Source: Rhodopseudomonas palustris
Lineage (GTDB): Bacteria; Pseudomonadota; Alphaproteobacteria; Rhizobiales; Xanthobacteraceae
DNA length: 64,000 nt
Assembly: GCF_007005445.1 (NCBI RefSeq)
Contig: NZ_CP041387.1
Span: 2,877,001-2,941,000 of the forward strand
Direction: 5' to 3'
The notes under the pieces were generated by a model. The model ran no database searches, was not told the DNA's origin, and saw only the letters and a list, made by a program, of their open reading frames with translations. Shown in pieces: positions 44,705 to 53,772 of the stretch; positions within the stretch are counted from its first letter, which is position 1, and each line of letters opens with the position of its first letter. The position numbers and the translations under genes were made by a program.

Positions 44705-45235
44705 CTAGGCTTCGCCGAACTCACCTTCGACACTGGCATCACCCGCCCAGTCGAGCGGAAACACCCCGCGTCGGACGTCGCGATGGAACGACGAATACGG
44801 CCAATCCTGCACACGGCTAACCAGCCCATGCTTCACCGGGCTGATCATGCAGTACTCGACGTGCCGGACGTAGTCCGCCTCGTCGCGGATCAAGTGCTCC
44901 CAGAACCGGCGCTGCCAGATGCCGCGTTCGCCCCGCCTGGCGCGGACCGCGCTCAGCCGCTCCGCTTTGGGCAATTCCTTTGCGAAACGCGTCTTGATCA
45001 GTCGCCAGCGGGTCGAAAAATCGGCATCGCCGTGCGGCAGAGTCCACACCGCGTGAAGATGATCCGGAAGCACCACGACGGCGTCGATCTCGAACGGAAA
45101 GCGCTCCCGCGTGCGTGCGACCGCGTCGCGCAGAATCGCGATGTGATCGACCAGCAGCGTGTTGCGGCGTTCGAGCAGAGTGACGGTGAAGAACCAGCAT
45201 CCGCCCGGAACGAAGGCACGACGATAGTTCGGCAT
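44705..45235 (-). CDS. RAYT: REP-associated tyrosine transposase (TnpA-REP, Y1/HUH family)
   Basis: A 176-residue single-strand DNA nuclease related to IS200 transposases, thought to cut and spread REP sequences. It shows YRRAFVPGGCWFFTVTLLER, the HUH motif in VLPDHLHAVWTLP, the RAYT-specific GIWQRRFWEHLIRDEADY and the tyrosine region HVEYCMISPVKHGLV. The full length and intact motifs suggest it is functional. REP pairs lie on both sides, as is typical, and a truncated copy lies 1.4 kb away. Confidence 0.93.
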   Translation of the reverse strand: MPNYRRAFVPGGCWFFTVTLLERRNTLLVDHIAILRDAVARTRERFPFEIDAVVVLPDHLHAVWTLPHGDADFSTRWRLIKTRFAKELPKAERLSAVRARRGERGIWQRRFWEHLIRDEADYVRHVEYCMISPVKHGLVSRVQDWPYSSFHRDVRRGVFPLDWAGDASVEGEFGEA

Positions 45236-45253
45236 CGGCCACCTCGGGCGCAG

Positions 45254-45290
45254 ATGGCGGATTGCGCTTCGCTATTCCGCCCTACGATCG
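45254..45290. repeat. REP-type palindrome, unit 6 (upstream flank of RAYT)
   Basis: GGCGGATTGCGCTTCGCTAT-TCCGCCCTACG, a single unit 19 bases before the RAYT ATG and just behind the next gene. Confidence 0.75.
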
Positions 45291-45298
45291 CCTCTCCG

Positions 45299-45811
45299 CT
45301 ACTTCACCGCCGCCCGCATCGCTTTCCAGTCGAAGCCTTTCGCGGTCGCCAGCGCTTCGTCTTCGCCGAGCCCCTTGAACGACAGCGATAGCGCAGCGGC
45401 GGGGCCGAGCGCGATCAGGATGGTGCCGGACTTGTCGCTGGCCTGGAACGTCCGCGTCACCTTGAAGCCGTCGATGGTGGTGGTGCTGGCCGGGCCGTGG
45501 CTGGCTTCGGTCTTCATCCCGGTGCCGCCGGCCGCCAGCCGGCTTTGTGCCGGCGCGCCGGCGAGGAGCTGGACGCTGACATGGATCTCGCCGCGCGCGT
45601 AGCCGCGCTGCACCACCACGATCCGGCTGCCGCCGTCCTGCATCGCCATGCCGCCGAGCTTGCCGGCTTTCCAGCCCGGCAGTTCGACCAAGAGCGGCGC
45701 ATACGGATCGAGGCCGTCGCCGGCGCGCGCCGCGGACGGCGGCGCCAGCACCGCCGCGGCAAGCGCGGGCATTGCGACAGCCAAACCAGCAAGACGACGA
45801 CGCGCGATCAT
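45299..45811 (-). CDS. Exported hypothetical protein
   Basis: A 170-residue protein with an N-terminal signal peptide (RRRLAGLAVAMPALAAAVLAPP, cleavage near AARAG). The mature part is beta-rich and glycine/alanine-rich (ELPGWKAGKLGGMAMQDGG, VQRGYARGEIHVSVQLLAG) with no cysteine. No known family is evident. ATG 45811 has GGAGGTTGTC upstream. The ending FDWKAMRAAVK is common in small alphaproteobacterial periplasmic proteins. Confidence 0.75.
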   Translation of the reverse strand: MIARRRLAGLAVAMPALAAAVLAPPSAARAGDGLDPYAPLLVELPGWKAGKLGGMAMQDGGSRIVVVQRGYARGEIHVSVQLLAGAPAQSRLAAGGTGMKTEASHGPASTTTIDGFKVTRTFQASDKSGTILIALGPAAALSLSFKGLGEDEALATAKGFDWKAMRAAVK

Positions 45812-46032
45812 GACAACCTCCAGTTCAAGACAGCGGCGGCAGCCTAGCAAGGCCGCAGGCCCCAGCATTGATCTGAGCGCACGATCGCCGAAGGTCGCAG
45901 GCCGTCGCCGTGCTGACCCGGGCGCGCCGGATCGGACGCGCGCCCGTCGACACGACGCCATGCCGGACCACGGCGTTCGCCGTGCCCGGCGGAGGCGCCG
46001 CGGCAGCTTGGCCTGCGTTCCGCGCGGCCGGC

Positions 46033-46800
46033 TCAGCGCTGGCCGACGATGGTGCAGAACTCCACCGACTGGCCGTCGCGGAAGGTTTGATGGTGCAGGT
46101 TGGTGGTGATGGTCTCGAAGCCGAGGATCTTCAGAATCTCGATGATCGTCGCAGTCGGCAGGAACCACCAGGACTCGATCGGCTCGAGCCGGTCGGCCCG
46201 CGGCAGGAATTGCAGATAGAGCTGGCCGGACGGCGGCTCGATCGGCTCCTGGTTCCAGAAAAAGAACGGCTTGGTCAGTTCGGTGACGACGATGCGGTCG
46301 CGGCAGCGCTCGGCGGCGCGGTGCAGCGCCAGGAACGGATCGCGCAGGTGCAGCAGCATGTTCTTGACCGTCACGATGTCGAAATCGCCGAGGCTGTCGT
46401 CGACATTGTAGACCGAGCCGTAGGCCATCTTGGCACGCGACTGGTACTTCTGGTGCGACAGCCACCAGGAATTGTTGATGCGCCGCAGATGCTGCTTGCG
46501 CTGCTCGATCACAGCGGCGACCTCCGCCTTCTTGTAGGGCACGATGTCCCATTCGTGCTTGTCGTCGAGATCGTAGGCCACCACCTCGGCGCCCTGTTTC
46601 TCCATCCAGAAGCACAGATGGCCGCTCGCCGAGCCGATCTCCAGCACGCGCTTGCCGCTGAGATCGATGCCGCCGACATAGTCCGCCTCGCGGCCGCGGA
46701 TGTCCCATTCGCCCGGAATCAGCCCGAGCTCCGGCAGCTCGACGGTGTGGTAGAAGTAGCAGTCGTTCAGCGTCACGTCGCGCGGCGGTGCAAAGGTCAT
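46033..46800 (-). CDS. Class I SAM-dependent methyltransferase
   Basis: A 255-residue soluble enzyme with the SAM loop VLEIGSASGHLCFWMEKQGAEV (about 53-74, shown in full only by position) and the acidic VVAYDLDD. The central part (INNSWWLSHQKYQSRAKMAYG) and DFDIVTVKNMLLHLRDP resemble CmoB/DUF1698-type or small-molecule methyltransferases. The substrate is unknown. It is divergent from the polytopic membrane protein gene at 47018, so a shared role in glycan or lipid decoration is conceivable but unsupported. Confidence 0.83.
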   Translation of the reverse strand: MTFAPPRDVTLNDCYFYHTVELPELGLIPGEWDIRGREADYVGGIDLSGKRVLEIGSASGHLCFWMEKQGAEVVAYDLDDKHEWDIVPYKKAEVAAVIEQRKQHLRRINNSWWLSHQKYQSRAKMAYGSVYNVDDSLGDFDIVTVKNMLLHLRDPFLALHRAAERCRDRIVVTELTKPFFFWNQEPIEPPSGQLYLQFLPRADRLEPIESWWFLPTATIIEILKILGFETITTNLHHQTFRDGQSVEFCTIVGQR

Positions 46801-47017
46801 CGAACTGGTCCCGGGGGTCGCGCGGAGGCTGCCAGATCTCCGCAGATTTGAAGCGGGCGGACTATAGTGGACCGCGGAGCGCGGTCAAATCGCGGCCGGT
46901 CGCCCGGTGAGGCCGGCGCGCGCGGCGTCCGGCGTGCCGTGTCTGCGCCCGCTGGCGCGCCGCCGCGCATCGTGGCACACCGGTCCACCGCCGATCGACA
47001 CTGCCGGGAGACGCCGC

Positions 47018-48496
47018 GTGCCTGCCCTCGCTCCGAGACCGTCCCTCGTCGAGAGACCGGCGCTCACGCCCGGCACCCGCCTTGTCGCTGCGCTGCTGGT
47101 GCTCGTGGGTCTGTCGTTCGCGGTGACGCTTGCGACCGGCTACAATGCGGATGCGTTGTACGTCTATTCGCAGGCGAAGGACCTGATCCAGCTCGGCTCG
47201 CTGCGCGGCTGGACGTTCTCGGCGATCCCGTTCACCGTGCCCGACCTTTTGATCGCGCTGCCGTTCGCGGCGTTGGTGCAGAACCCGCGCGTCTATTATC
47301 TGGTCGCCGCGCCGGTCCAGATCGTCCTGCTCGGTGCCGCGCTGTCGGTCTGGCTTTCGCGGACGCAAGGCCGGCGGTTCGACCGGACGATGCTGCAGTT
47401 CGCGATCGGTGCCGCGTTCATCGTCCTGCTGTGTGGCGCTGCGCTCCATCCGTTCGGATATTTCGCCGTCCAGCCGCTGTTCATCCTGAACTATCACGGT
47501 CTCGCGGCGATCTGCGCCACGGTGCTGGCCGTCGTGGCCTGCGACGACGATTTCAGGATGCTCAGGAATCACCTGACGGCGACGCTGCTGGCAGTCGCGC
47601 TGCTGACCGCCTCGGATTTCTACTTCGCGTTCTATTTCGGTGCGATGCTGGGCGCGTCCCTGCTGCTGTCGCGATCGCTGGCGCTGCTGCCGCTGGTCGC
47701 CGCGGTCGGATCGCTGTCCGGCGCGGTGTTCGTCGCCTCGTATCTGCTGAACCCCTCGCTCGGCGTGCATATCGAGGCGAACGCCGCGATCAAGGCCGAG
47801 CTCGGCACCGGGCAGGTCGTGTCGCGGATGATCGGCCTGATGGTGGTGCCGACCGTCCTGGTGCTGATCCTGCGACTTCGCGGCACGCTGTCGCGGCGCA
47901 GCCTGATCCTCTACGTGGCGCTGGTCGCGACGAGTGCGGCCCTGGCGGCCGGCGGCCTGATCAAGGACCGATACGGGTTCCGCTACCTGACGATCCTGGT
48001 ACCGGTCTCGCTGGTGCTGTTTCTCGAGGTCGTGCGCGCGGTGCCGCCGCGGCGCGAGGCGGCGCTGCTGGCGGCCGCGACCGCGAGTGTCGGCGCTGCC
48101 GTGCTGGTAGTCAGCCTGAAGCCGACCGCGACGCTATCGACCTACCGCGACGAGATCGCCTGCATCGACGCGGCCGATCGCCCTGGCTCGACCATCGTCG
48201 CCGAATATTGGCCGGCCAAGATCGTGTTCGAGGGCACCGGCCGCCGCCACAATCTCGTTCAGGTGGACGGAGCGCTGCATCCCCGGGACTGGATCAGCAA
48301 CGCACGATGGCGCTCCCTGCACGCCAGCGGCCGCACGACATTCGTCGTCACCGATCAGGTCGCGGAACAGCCGCTGGCCCGCCTCGCGCGCGACACCGCG
48401 GCCGAGACCATCTGCGGCGGCAGACTCCTGAAGATCGATCGCCCTCCGGCCGAGCTGGACGACCTGAAATGGGCTGCGCCCGAAGCCGCGGATTAG
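47018..48496 (+). CDS. Polytopic membrane protein, glycosyltransferase-like topology
   Basis: A protein of 492 residues from GTG 47018 with about ten or eleven hydrophobic spans and a C-terminal soluble domain (about 390-492). An early acidic loop (ATGYNADALYVYSQAKDL) resembles the first loop of GT-C glycosyltransferases, where an Asp is catalytic, but the family is not clear. GGGAG lies eight bases before the GTG; the frame is also open to 46907. No sugar genes are adjacent. Confidence 0.7.
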   Translation: MPALAPRPSLVERPALTPGTRLVAALLVLVGLSFAVTLATGYNADALYVYSQAKDLIQLGSLRGWTFSAIPFTVPDLLIALPFAALVQNPRVYYLVAAPVQIVLLGAALSVWLSRTQGRRFDRTMLQFAIGAAFIVLLCGAALHPFGYFAVQPLFILNYHGLAAICATVLAVVACDDDFRMLRNHLTATLLAVALLTASDFYFAFYFGAMLGASLLLSRSLALLPLVAAVGSLSGAVFVASYLLNPSLGVHIEANAAIKAELGTGQVVSRMIGLMVVPTVLVLILRLRGTLSRRSLILYVALVATSAALAAGGLIKDRYGFRYLTILVPVSLVLFLEVVRAVPPRREAALLAAATASVGAAVLVVSLKPTATLSTYRDEIACIDAADRPGSTIVAEYWPAKIVFEGTGRRHNLVQVDGALHPRDWISNARWRSLHASGRTTFVVTDQVAEQPLARLARDTAAETICGGRLLKIDRPPAELDDLKWAAPEAAD

Positions 48497-48657
48497 CGCG
48501 CACCGATCTGGATCACAGACACTTCACTATTCATGATTCCAATCACATTGCGGAGGTGCAACAGGCGCACCCGCCACCTGATGATTGTGCTCAATCAATG
48601 CTGCGCGAAGACGGCGGACTAAGCTCGCGCGCGAACTCACAGCGGAGGACGTTTGTC

Positions 48658-48942
48658 ATGACCGCATCCGAGGTCGAAACCCTGCATGGTTTTCTGTTCG
48701 CCAAGCTCGCCGCGATCGGCTCGAGAAGCGAGACGCCGATCTACTACCTGCAGCAATTCGACGACAGCGACCACCGCGTCGCAGTCGACGGCAAGTTGTT
48801 TCACGATGAACCGACGCTGCGACCCTATCTCGCCACCAAAGTGACGGTGACCGGCACGCAGGGGCCGGAGTATTTCCATGTCGCCTCGATCACGCGCTGC
48901 TCGCCGGAAACCGACGGCTGCGTGATCAATTGGGGCGACTGA
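48658..48942 (+). CDS. Small hypothetical protein
   Basis: A 94-residue soluble protein (MTASEVETLHGFLFAKLAAI, then TPIYYLQQFDDSDHRVAVDG) with two cysteines near the end (ITRCSPETDGCVINWGD) that could pair. AGCGGAGGA lies upstream of ATG 48658. Family unknown. A TTGC-N6-GCAA dyad at 48548-48561 lies 96 bases upstream. Confidence 0.6.
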   Translation: MTASEVETLHGFLFAKLAAIGSRSETPIYYLQQFDDSDHRVAVDGKLFHDEPTLRPYLATKVTVTGTQGPEYFHVASITRCSPETDGCVINWGD

Positions 48943-49125
48943 GCCACGGCAACACTTGCGGATTCGCTCGCGAACGCGCGCCGCTTGGGCTCGGGCACAC
49001 CGGCCAATGCCGGTCTGGATGGCCACTCGCGGCAATAACGTTCGGTTAACGATAACCAGACGCTGACGCGAACCAGACAATTGTCGTCGCGATTAGTATC
49101 GCATCACAGCGAATGGAGAGATGCG

Positions 49126-49314
49126 ATGAGCGAAGCGACGTTGATACTTCCGAACATGCGCGGCGGCTGCGCCACCGCCGATGGCAAGGTGCACACGCTG
49201 TTTCGGATCAACAGCCGCGTCCGGCGCAAGATGGCGCAGCCGACGGCAGTGACGTCCGCGCCGCCGGCCGCAAACGATGATCGCACGCCGGACGATCGCG
49301 CCCGCGAAGGCTGA
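49126..49314 (+). CDS. Short hypothetical protein
   Basis: A 62-residue protein (MSEATLILPNMRGGCATADG, then a basic HTLFRINSRVRRKMAQ and a disordered tail). GGAGAG precedes the ATG at 49126. No motif is recognised; the coding call rests on start, ribosome site and composition. Confidence 0.5.
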   Translation: MSEATLILPNMRGGCATADGKVHTLFRINSRVRRKMAQPTAVTSAPPAANDDRTPDDRAREG

Positions 49315-49332
49315 GTCCGTTCGCGCGGCAGC

Positions 49333-50625
49333 TTACGCCACCGCCGGCACCTTCACCCGCGCACCGGGCGCAATCGTCGGCGGCGCGGCGTTGAGGTGAT
49401 CGATCGCGAAGCCCGCGGCGGCCTTGTAGCCGGCCATGAAGGCGGCGCGCTCGGCTGGCGGGATCACGTCGTCGATGTTGTCGAAGGTGCCGCCGCAGCG
49501 CTCGTCGACCAGGTTGAGCAGGCCGAACGGGCCGGCGCCGCGATTGCGCAGGATCAGCTGCGAGATCGGGCCGCACAGCTTGGCGTCGAACGCCGCCAAC
49601 GCCGCTTCGGTGGCTCCATGCGCGACCATCGCAGCGCCGAGTTCGCGCGCATCGACGATCGCCTGGGTGCCGCCGTTGGAGCCGGTCGGATACATCGCGT
49701 GCGCCGCATCGCCGATCAGCAGCACCGGGCCGTCGCGCCAGGTGCTAACCGGATCGCGGTCGATCATCGGATTCTCGTAGGCGGAGTCGGCCTCGCGGAT
49801 CATCGCCGGCACGTCGAGCCAATCCCACACCCAGCCGTCGAAATGATGCGCGAACTCGGAGGTCGGCACCTGCCGGAACCAGCCCTGCTGCTTCCAGCCG
49901 TCGGCATTGTCGAGCGTGACTTCGGCGATCCAGTTCAGCATCGACAGCCCGGTCGCGGGATCCGGGTGCGAGATCGGATAGATCACCACACGGTGGCGAT
50001 GGGTGCCGAGGCCGATGAACGAAGCGCCGCTGCGGGTCGGCTTGCCCCAGGTGGTGCCGCGCCACATCACCGCGCCGCCCCAATGGATCGGCGGCTGGTT
50101 CGGATGCATCTGCGCCCGCACCGCGGAGTGAATGCCGTCGGCGCCGATCAGCAGCGCGCCGGTCACTTCCGAGCTGCCGCCATCGGCATGCTCCAGCGTC
50201 GCCACGACGCCATCCGCGGTCTTGCGATAGGAGGTGACGCGGCGGCCGAGCTGGACGGCGTCGGCGCCGAGCCGCTCGACCACGCGGGCGTGCAGCAGCA
50301 TGTGGAAGCGGCCGCGATGCACCGCATATTGCGGCCAGCGATAGCCGGCGGCCTCGCCGCGCGGCTCCGCATAGATGTCGTTGCCGTTGAGCCCGACCAG
50401 CGCCCATTCCTTCGCCGGCAGGCCGACGCGATCGAGGTCGGCTTCCGTGATGCCGAGGTCGAGCAGTTCGCGCACCGCGTTCGGCTGCAGATTGATGCCG
50501 ACGCCGAGCGGCCGCATCTCGCGCGCCGCCTCATAGACGACGCAAGGCACGCCGATCTGATGCAGCGTCAACGCCGCCGCAAGCCCGCCAATGCCGCCGC
50601 CGGCGATGATGACTCTGTCGCTCAT
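49333..50625 (-). CDS. Class A FAD-dependent monooxygenase
   Basis: A 430-residue single-component flavoprotein hydroxylase. It has the FAD loop AGGGIGGLAAALTLHQIG (about 8-25), the LIGADGIHSAVR motif (about 165, DG motif) and the GDAAHAMYPTGSNGGTQAI motif binding the FAD ribityl chain. The overall pattern is closest to salicylate/3-hydroxybenzoate 6-hydroxylase-type enzymes acting on aromatic acids, but no aromatic-degradation genes are next to it, so the substrate is open. Confidence 0.9.
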   Translation of the reverse strand: MSDRVIIAGGGIGGLAAALTLHQIGVPCVVYEAAREMRPLGVGINLQPNAVRELLDLGITEADLDRVGLPAKEWALVGLNGNDIYAEPRGEAAGYRWPQYAVHRGRFHMLLHARVVERLGADAVQLGRRVTSYRKTADGVVATLEHADGGSSEVTGALLIGADGIHSAVRAQMHPNQPPIHWGGAVMWRGTTWGKPTRSGASFIGLGTHRHRVVIYPISHPDPATGLSMLNWIAEVTLDNADGWKQQGWFRQVPTSEFAHHFDGWVWDWLDVPAMIREADSAYENPMIDRDPVSTWRDGPVLLIGDAAHAMYPTGSNGGTQAIVDARELGAAMVAHGATEAALAAFDAKLCGPISQLILRNRGAGPFGLLNLVDERCGGTFDNIDDVIPPAERAAFMAGYKAAAGFAIDHLNAAPPTIAPGARVKVPAVA

Positions 50626-50920
50626 GAGAAGGACGTCCTACCCGCTTGTGATTGCGACTTGCTGTAGCCAGCAACGCCGGGCGAGGCAAGCAAGGCAGGC
50701 TCACAGGGTGCGGGCGCGGCGCCACCGGTATTCGGCTTTCGCCGCGACGAAGGCGCTTGACGAACACGAACATATCAGGAACATTCTGCAACCAGGAATT
50801 GCGTAACGATGGGCCGGGCTGCGCAGGGGAGGTGTCGATGCGGTGTCGTTCTAGGCTCTCGCGCAGCGTCGGCGCAGCAGGGCGCCGCCCTCCCCGCCCC
50901 CGACAGGATGAGCTGTCGTG

Positions 50921-51469
50921 ATGAGTCCGGAGGAAGGCATAACCACCAAACCAGACGCGCTGCTGGTCATTCCGGACGGCGATCAGGTCACGGGCCGCTG
51001 CGATTGCTGCGGCCAAATCAGCCGCCGTGTCTGGGGCACGATTTCAACGGCGGACGCCGCGGTCGCGGCTTACATGGTGTGGTGGACGGTCGGCCATATT
51101 GCCGAACACGGCGCGGAGATCTACCTGATCTGCGAGCGCTGGGGCGACGGCACCAGTGTGTCCGACCGCGTCGTCGTGCGGCTGCATCACTTCATCGCCG
51201 CGAGGGCCGTGGGTGATGGTGCAGGATGCCAGCCTCGCGGACGGCCTCGACCGGCTGGCGGCGAGCGCAATGCGCGCGACGACATCATCGGCACACCGCG
51301 CGCCGCGGAGGTGTTCGCGTTGTACGACGCGATCGCGCAGCAGGATGCGCGGCTGGCCGAGCTGTTCGGCGCGCCGGCTCCGTGCGGGCATTGCGGCCCG
51401 CGCACCGAGCGCCGCAAGCTGCCGTCGCGGCGCAGTCGTTCGGGAGCGCGCCGTGGCCGGACTATTTGA
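50921..51469 (+). CDS. Hypothetical protein with two compensating frameshifts
   Basis: The open frame gives 182 residues, starting MSPEEGITTKPDALLVIPDG, with CDCCG near residue 30 and HCGP near the end. Between about 51198 and 51280 the protein-like reading moves to the +1 frame (GPWVMVQDASLADGLDRLAA, with G/C at most third positions), whereas the continuous frame there reads Gly/Pro/Arg-rich nonsense. After 51280 the first frame resumes sensibly (DDIIGTPRAAEVFALYDAIA). Either paired indels or sequence errors are present. Function unknown. Confidence 0.55.
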   Translation: MSPEEGITTKPDALLVIPDGDQVTGRCDCCGQISRRVWGTISTADAAVAAYMVWWTVGHIAEHGAEIYLICERWGDGTSVSDRVVVRLHHFIAARAVGDGAGCQPRGRPRPAGGERNARDDIIGTPRAAEVFALYDAIAQQDARLAELFGAPAPCGHCGPRTERRKLPSRRSRSGARRGRTI

Positions 51470-51890
51470 GCCCGATCGCGAGGCCGGACAGATCGAGGTC
51501 GGCGATCAGCCCGACCTGCGAGCCGCTCAGTTCGAGCACTGCGCCCTTCTCGTTGCGCAGCACGATGGCGCGGGCGCCGATCCCGACCGCCGCGCCGGCC
51601 CCGACCGCGCCGTACACACCTGCGACGTCGCGCGGCGAGCGGATGTTGCTGACCCGGCCGGCGAGCTGCGCCTTCGAGCCGCCGAACACCAGACCGTAGG
51701 ACAGCCCGCCGATCGACAGCGGATAGCGCTTACCGCGGAAGCTCAGCGTGCCCGAGCCGCCGGAACCGCCGATCACCCAGCCGCCCTTGTAGATCGTCAG
51801 CGTGATCCGTCCCTCGTCGGCATGGGCCGACGCGCCCAGTGCAAAGAGGCCGATCAGCACGGCAACCACCGTCCCCAGCAATCCACGCAT
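51462..51890 (-). CDS. Exported glycine-rich hypothetical protein
   Basis: A 142-residue protein with a signal peptide (MRGLLGTVVAVLIGLFALGA, cleavage near HADEG) and a compact beta-rich body with GGSGGSGTLSFRGKRYPLSI and GAVGAGAAVGIGARAIVL. AAGGAG lies six bases before ATG 51890, favouring it over earlier starts. It resembles small alphaproteobacterial periplasmic proteins of unknown role. It overlaps the 3' end of the previous gene by a few bases. Confidence 0.72.
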   Translation of the reverse strand: MRGLLGTVVAVLIGLFALGASAHADEGRITLTIYKGGWVIGGSGGSGTLSFRGKRYPLSIGGLSYGLVFGGSKAQLAGRVSNIRSPRDVAGVYGAVGAGAAVGIGARAIVLRNEKGAVLELSGSQVGLIADLDLSGLAIGLK

Positions 51891-52081
51891 CCCGCTCTCC
51901 TTCATCCCGCCCCTTACGGGCTTCATCTTTCCCGTCTAGCACTGCCATCGCGATTCGGGCGCCAAGACGGTGAAACCACCACGACCGCGACATCGGACCT
52001 GCATCTTGTACTGAACCGGCGCATCACTCGCGGCGACAACGAACCGCGACGCTGCACGAATACGACCAAAGGGAGAATCGA

Positions 52082-53032
52082 ATGGCTGCCACCCGCCGAT
52101 CCGGCGTCAGACTGCTCGTCGGCGGTCTGATGTGTCTTGTCGTCGTGGCACCCTCGCTCGCGGCCGAAACTCCGAACTCGTCCGACCTTCTCACCGAAAA
52201 GCTCAATGCCTATATCGGCTGCCTCAATCGGCTGTCGGCGCGCGCGTTCGATTCCCGCTCACGCTATTTTTCCTGGGCCGCCAAGACCGGACCGACCGGC
52301 AAGGAACGGATCGTCTACGGCACCTACACGATCTACGACACCAAGGACTGCCGCGCCGTCGTCGAGAAGGCGAACGCGATCGAGCCGCACGAACCCGACC
52401 TCGAAGCCGCCGCTTCTGCCTACGCGGACGCGGTCGGCAAGCTCGAGCCGCTGCTGAAGGAGACCGACGACTACTACACGCAGGAGAACTACAAGGACGA
52501 CAAGATGGCAAAGGGCAAAGCCCTGCATCCCCGTCTGGTCGCCGCCTGGGACGCGTTCGCGGATGCCGACCGCAAATTGCGCGGGGGCGTCGAAATCATC
52601 AAGGACCGTCAGTCCGCCGAGAAGCTGGCTGCGATCGAACGCAACGAAGGCCGCAAGGCGCGCTACCAGATCGAAGCGACCATGATCGACGCCAAGCGCG
52701 TGGTTCGCGCGGCCGACGCCGAAAAGCCAGATCTGGCGGCGCTGACAGCGGCCATCGACGCCTATGGGAAGACCGTGGCGGCGAACGAGGCTTTCACCGA
52801 GGGCGAGCGAAACGCCAGGATCGGTTCGATGTTCATGTCGAACGCCAAGTCCTTTCTCGTCACCGCCAAGCAACTGATGCGCCGCCATCGCGACAAGACG
52901 CCGTATTCGAGCGGCGAGAAGATGATGCTGAGCAACGCCGGCTCGGGATGGATGGTGGAAGGCTCGCCGCCGCGCCTGCTGCGCGACTACAATCAGCTCG
53001 TCGACACCTACAATCGCGGGCCGGGTTTCTGA
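52082..53032 (+). CDS. YiiG/DUF3829-like exported protein
   Basis: A 316-residue protein with a signal peptide (VRLLVGGLMCLVVVAPSLAA), then a long helical domain: EKLNAYIGCLNRLSARAFDS at the start is the typical YiiG pattern, followed by charged helices (DLEAAASAYADAVGKLEPLL). The C-terminal NQLVDTYNRGPGF also fits. There is no lipobox Cys, unlike many YiiG lipoproteins. Function is unknown. It stands alone. Confidence 0.72.
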   Translation: MAATRRSGVRLLVGGLMCLVVVAPSLAAETPNSSDLLTEKLNAYIGCLNRLSARAFDSRSRYFSWAAKTGPTGKERIVYGTYTIYDTKDCRAVVEKANAIEPHEPDLEAAASAYADAVGKLEPLLKETDDYYTQENYKDDKMAKGKALHPRLVAAWDAFADADRKLRGGVEIIKDRQSAEKLAAIERNEGRKARYQIEATMIDAKRVVRAADAEKPDLAALTAAIDAYGKTVAANEAFTEGERNARIGSMFMSNAKSFLVTAKQLMRRHRDKTPYSSGEKMMLSNAGSGWMVEGSPPRLLRDYNQLVDTYNRGPGF

Positions 53033-53172
53033 GAGGCCGACCGGGGCGCGGTCAGTTCATCAGGTTTCCTGGACGATACGGCGCGAGGCCGAACTGAATC
53101 GGTGAAGCCCCGCGCCGCATGCGATCGGCGCTAGTGCGACGGATGCGGCCGCCGCATCCGTCATCGGCACGC

Positions 53173-53772
53173 TCAGCGATGTCCGGCGCGACCGCGGCCG
53201 ACCGCCACCAGCGACATGTAGCAGTTCACCTGCATGCCGAGCTGGAAGCCGCCGCTATCCGGCGTGAACAGATACTCCTGACAGCGTCCGCCCTTGATCG
53301 GAATCCGGTAGTCGTAGACCAGCAGTCCGGTGTTCAGCGTGCGATACACCACGACGCTGGCCGCGCGGGCGTTCGGCATGCCGTACTTCGCCTTGACCTG
53401 CTGGAATCCAGCCTGGATGTCGTAGGTGATTGCGTGGTTGGAGAATTGCGCAACGCCGATCCAAGGCGGCATCTGCCGCTGGCCGAGGTTCTGCAGGACG
53501 CCGTTGAAGTGAACGATCAGACTGTTGGGCGATCCGCTCCACTGGCCGTTGATCAGGTAGAAATCGTCGAACAGGTTGACATTGGCCTGCGGTATCTTCG
53601 CCGCACTCTGCGCCGCGAGGTTGAGGACGAAGCGACTCTGCGACAGCGGCTCGAGATCGGCCGTCCTGAAGAAGATCGTAAGAGCCGGATACGGCAGGGA
53701 CAGTTGTGCACGCGCCGGCGATGCCGCCGCCAGCAGGATTGCGAGAACGCCGAATACCAGAGCTTTACGCAT
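53173..53772 (-). CDS. Exported hypothetical protein
   Basis: A 199-residue protein with a signal peptide (MRKALVFGVLAILLAAASPA). The mature part is aromatic- and Asn-rich (IFFRTADLEPLSQSRFVLNL, FDDFYLINGQWSG, IVHFNGVLQNLG) with two cysteines (GGRCQEYLF and VNCYMSLVAVG). No family is recognised. GGAGA lies six bases before ATG 53772. Confidence 0.7.
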   Translation of the reverse strand: MRKALVFGVLAILLAAASPARAQLSLPYPALTIFFRTADLEPLSQSRFVLNLAAQSAAKIPQANVNLFDDFYLINGQWSGSPNSLIVHFNGVLQNLGQRQMPPWIGVAQFSNHAITYDIQAGFQQVKAKYGMPNARAASVVVYRTLNTGLLVYDYRIPIKGGRCQEYLFTPDSGGFQLGMQVNCYMSLVAVGRGRAGHR

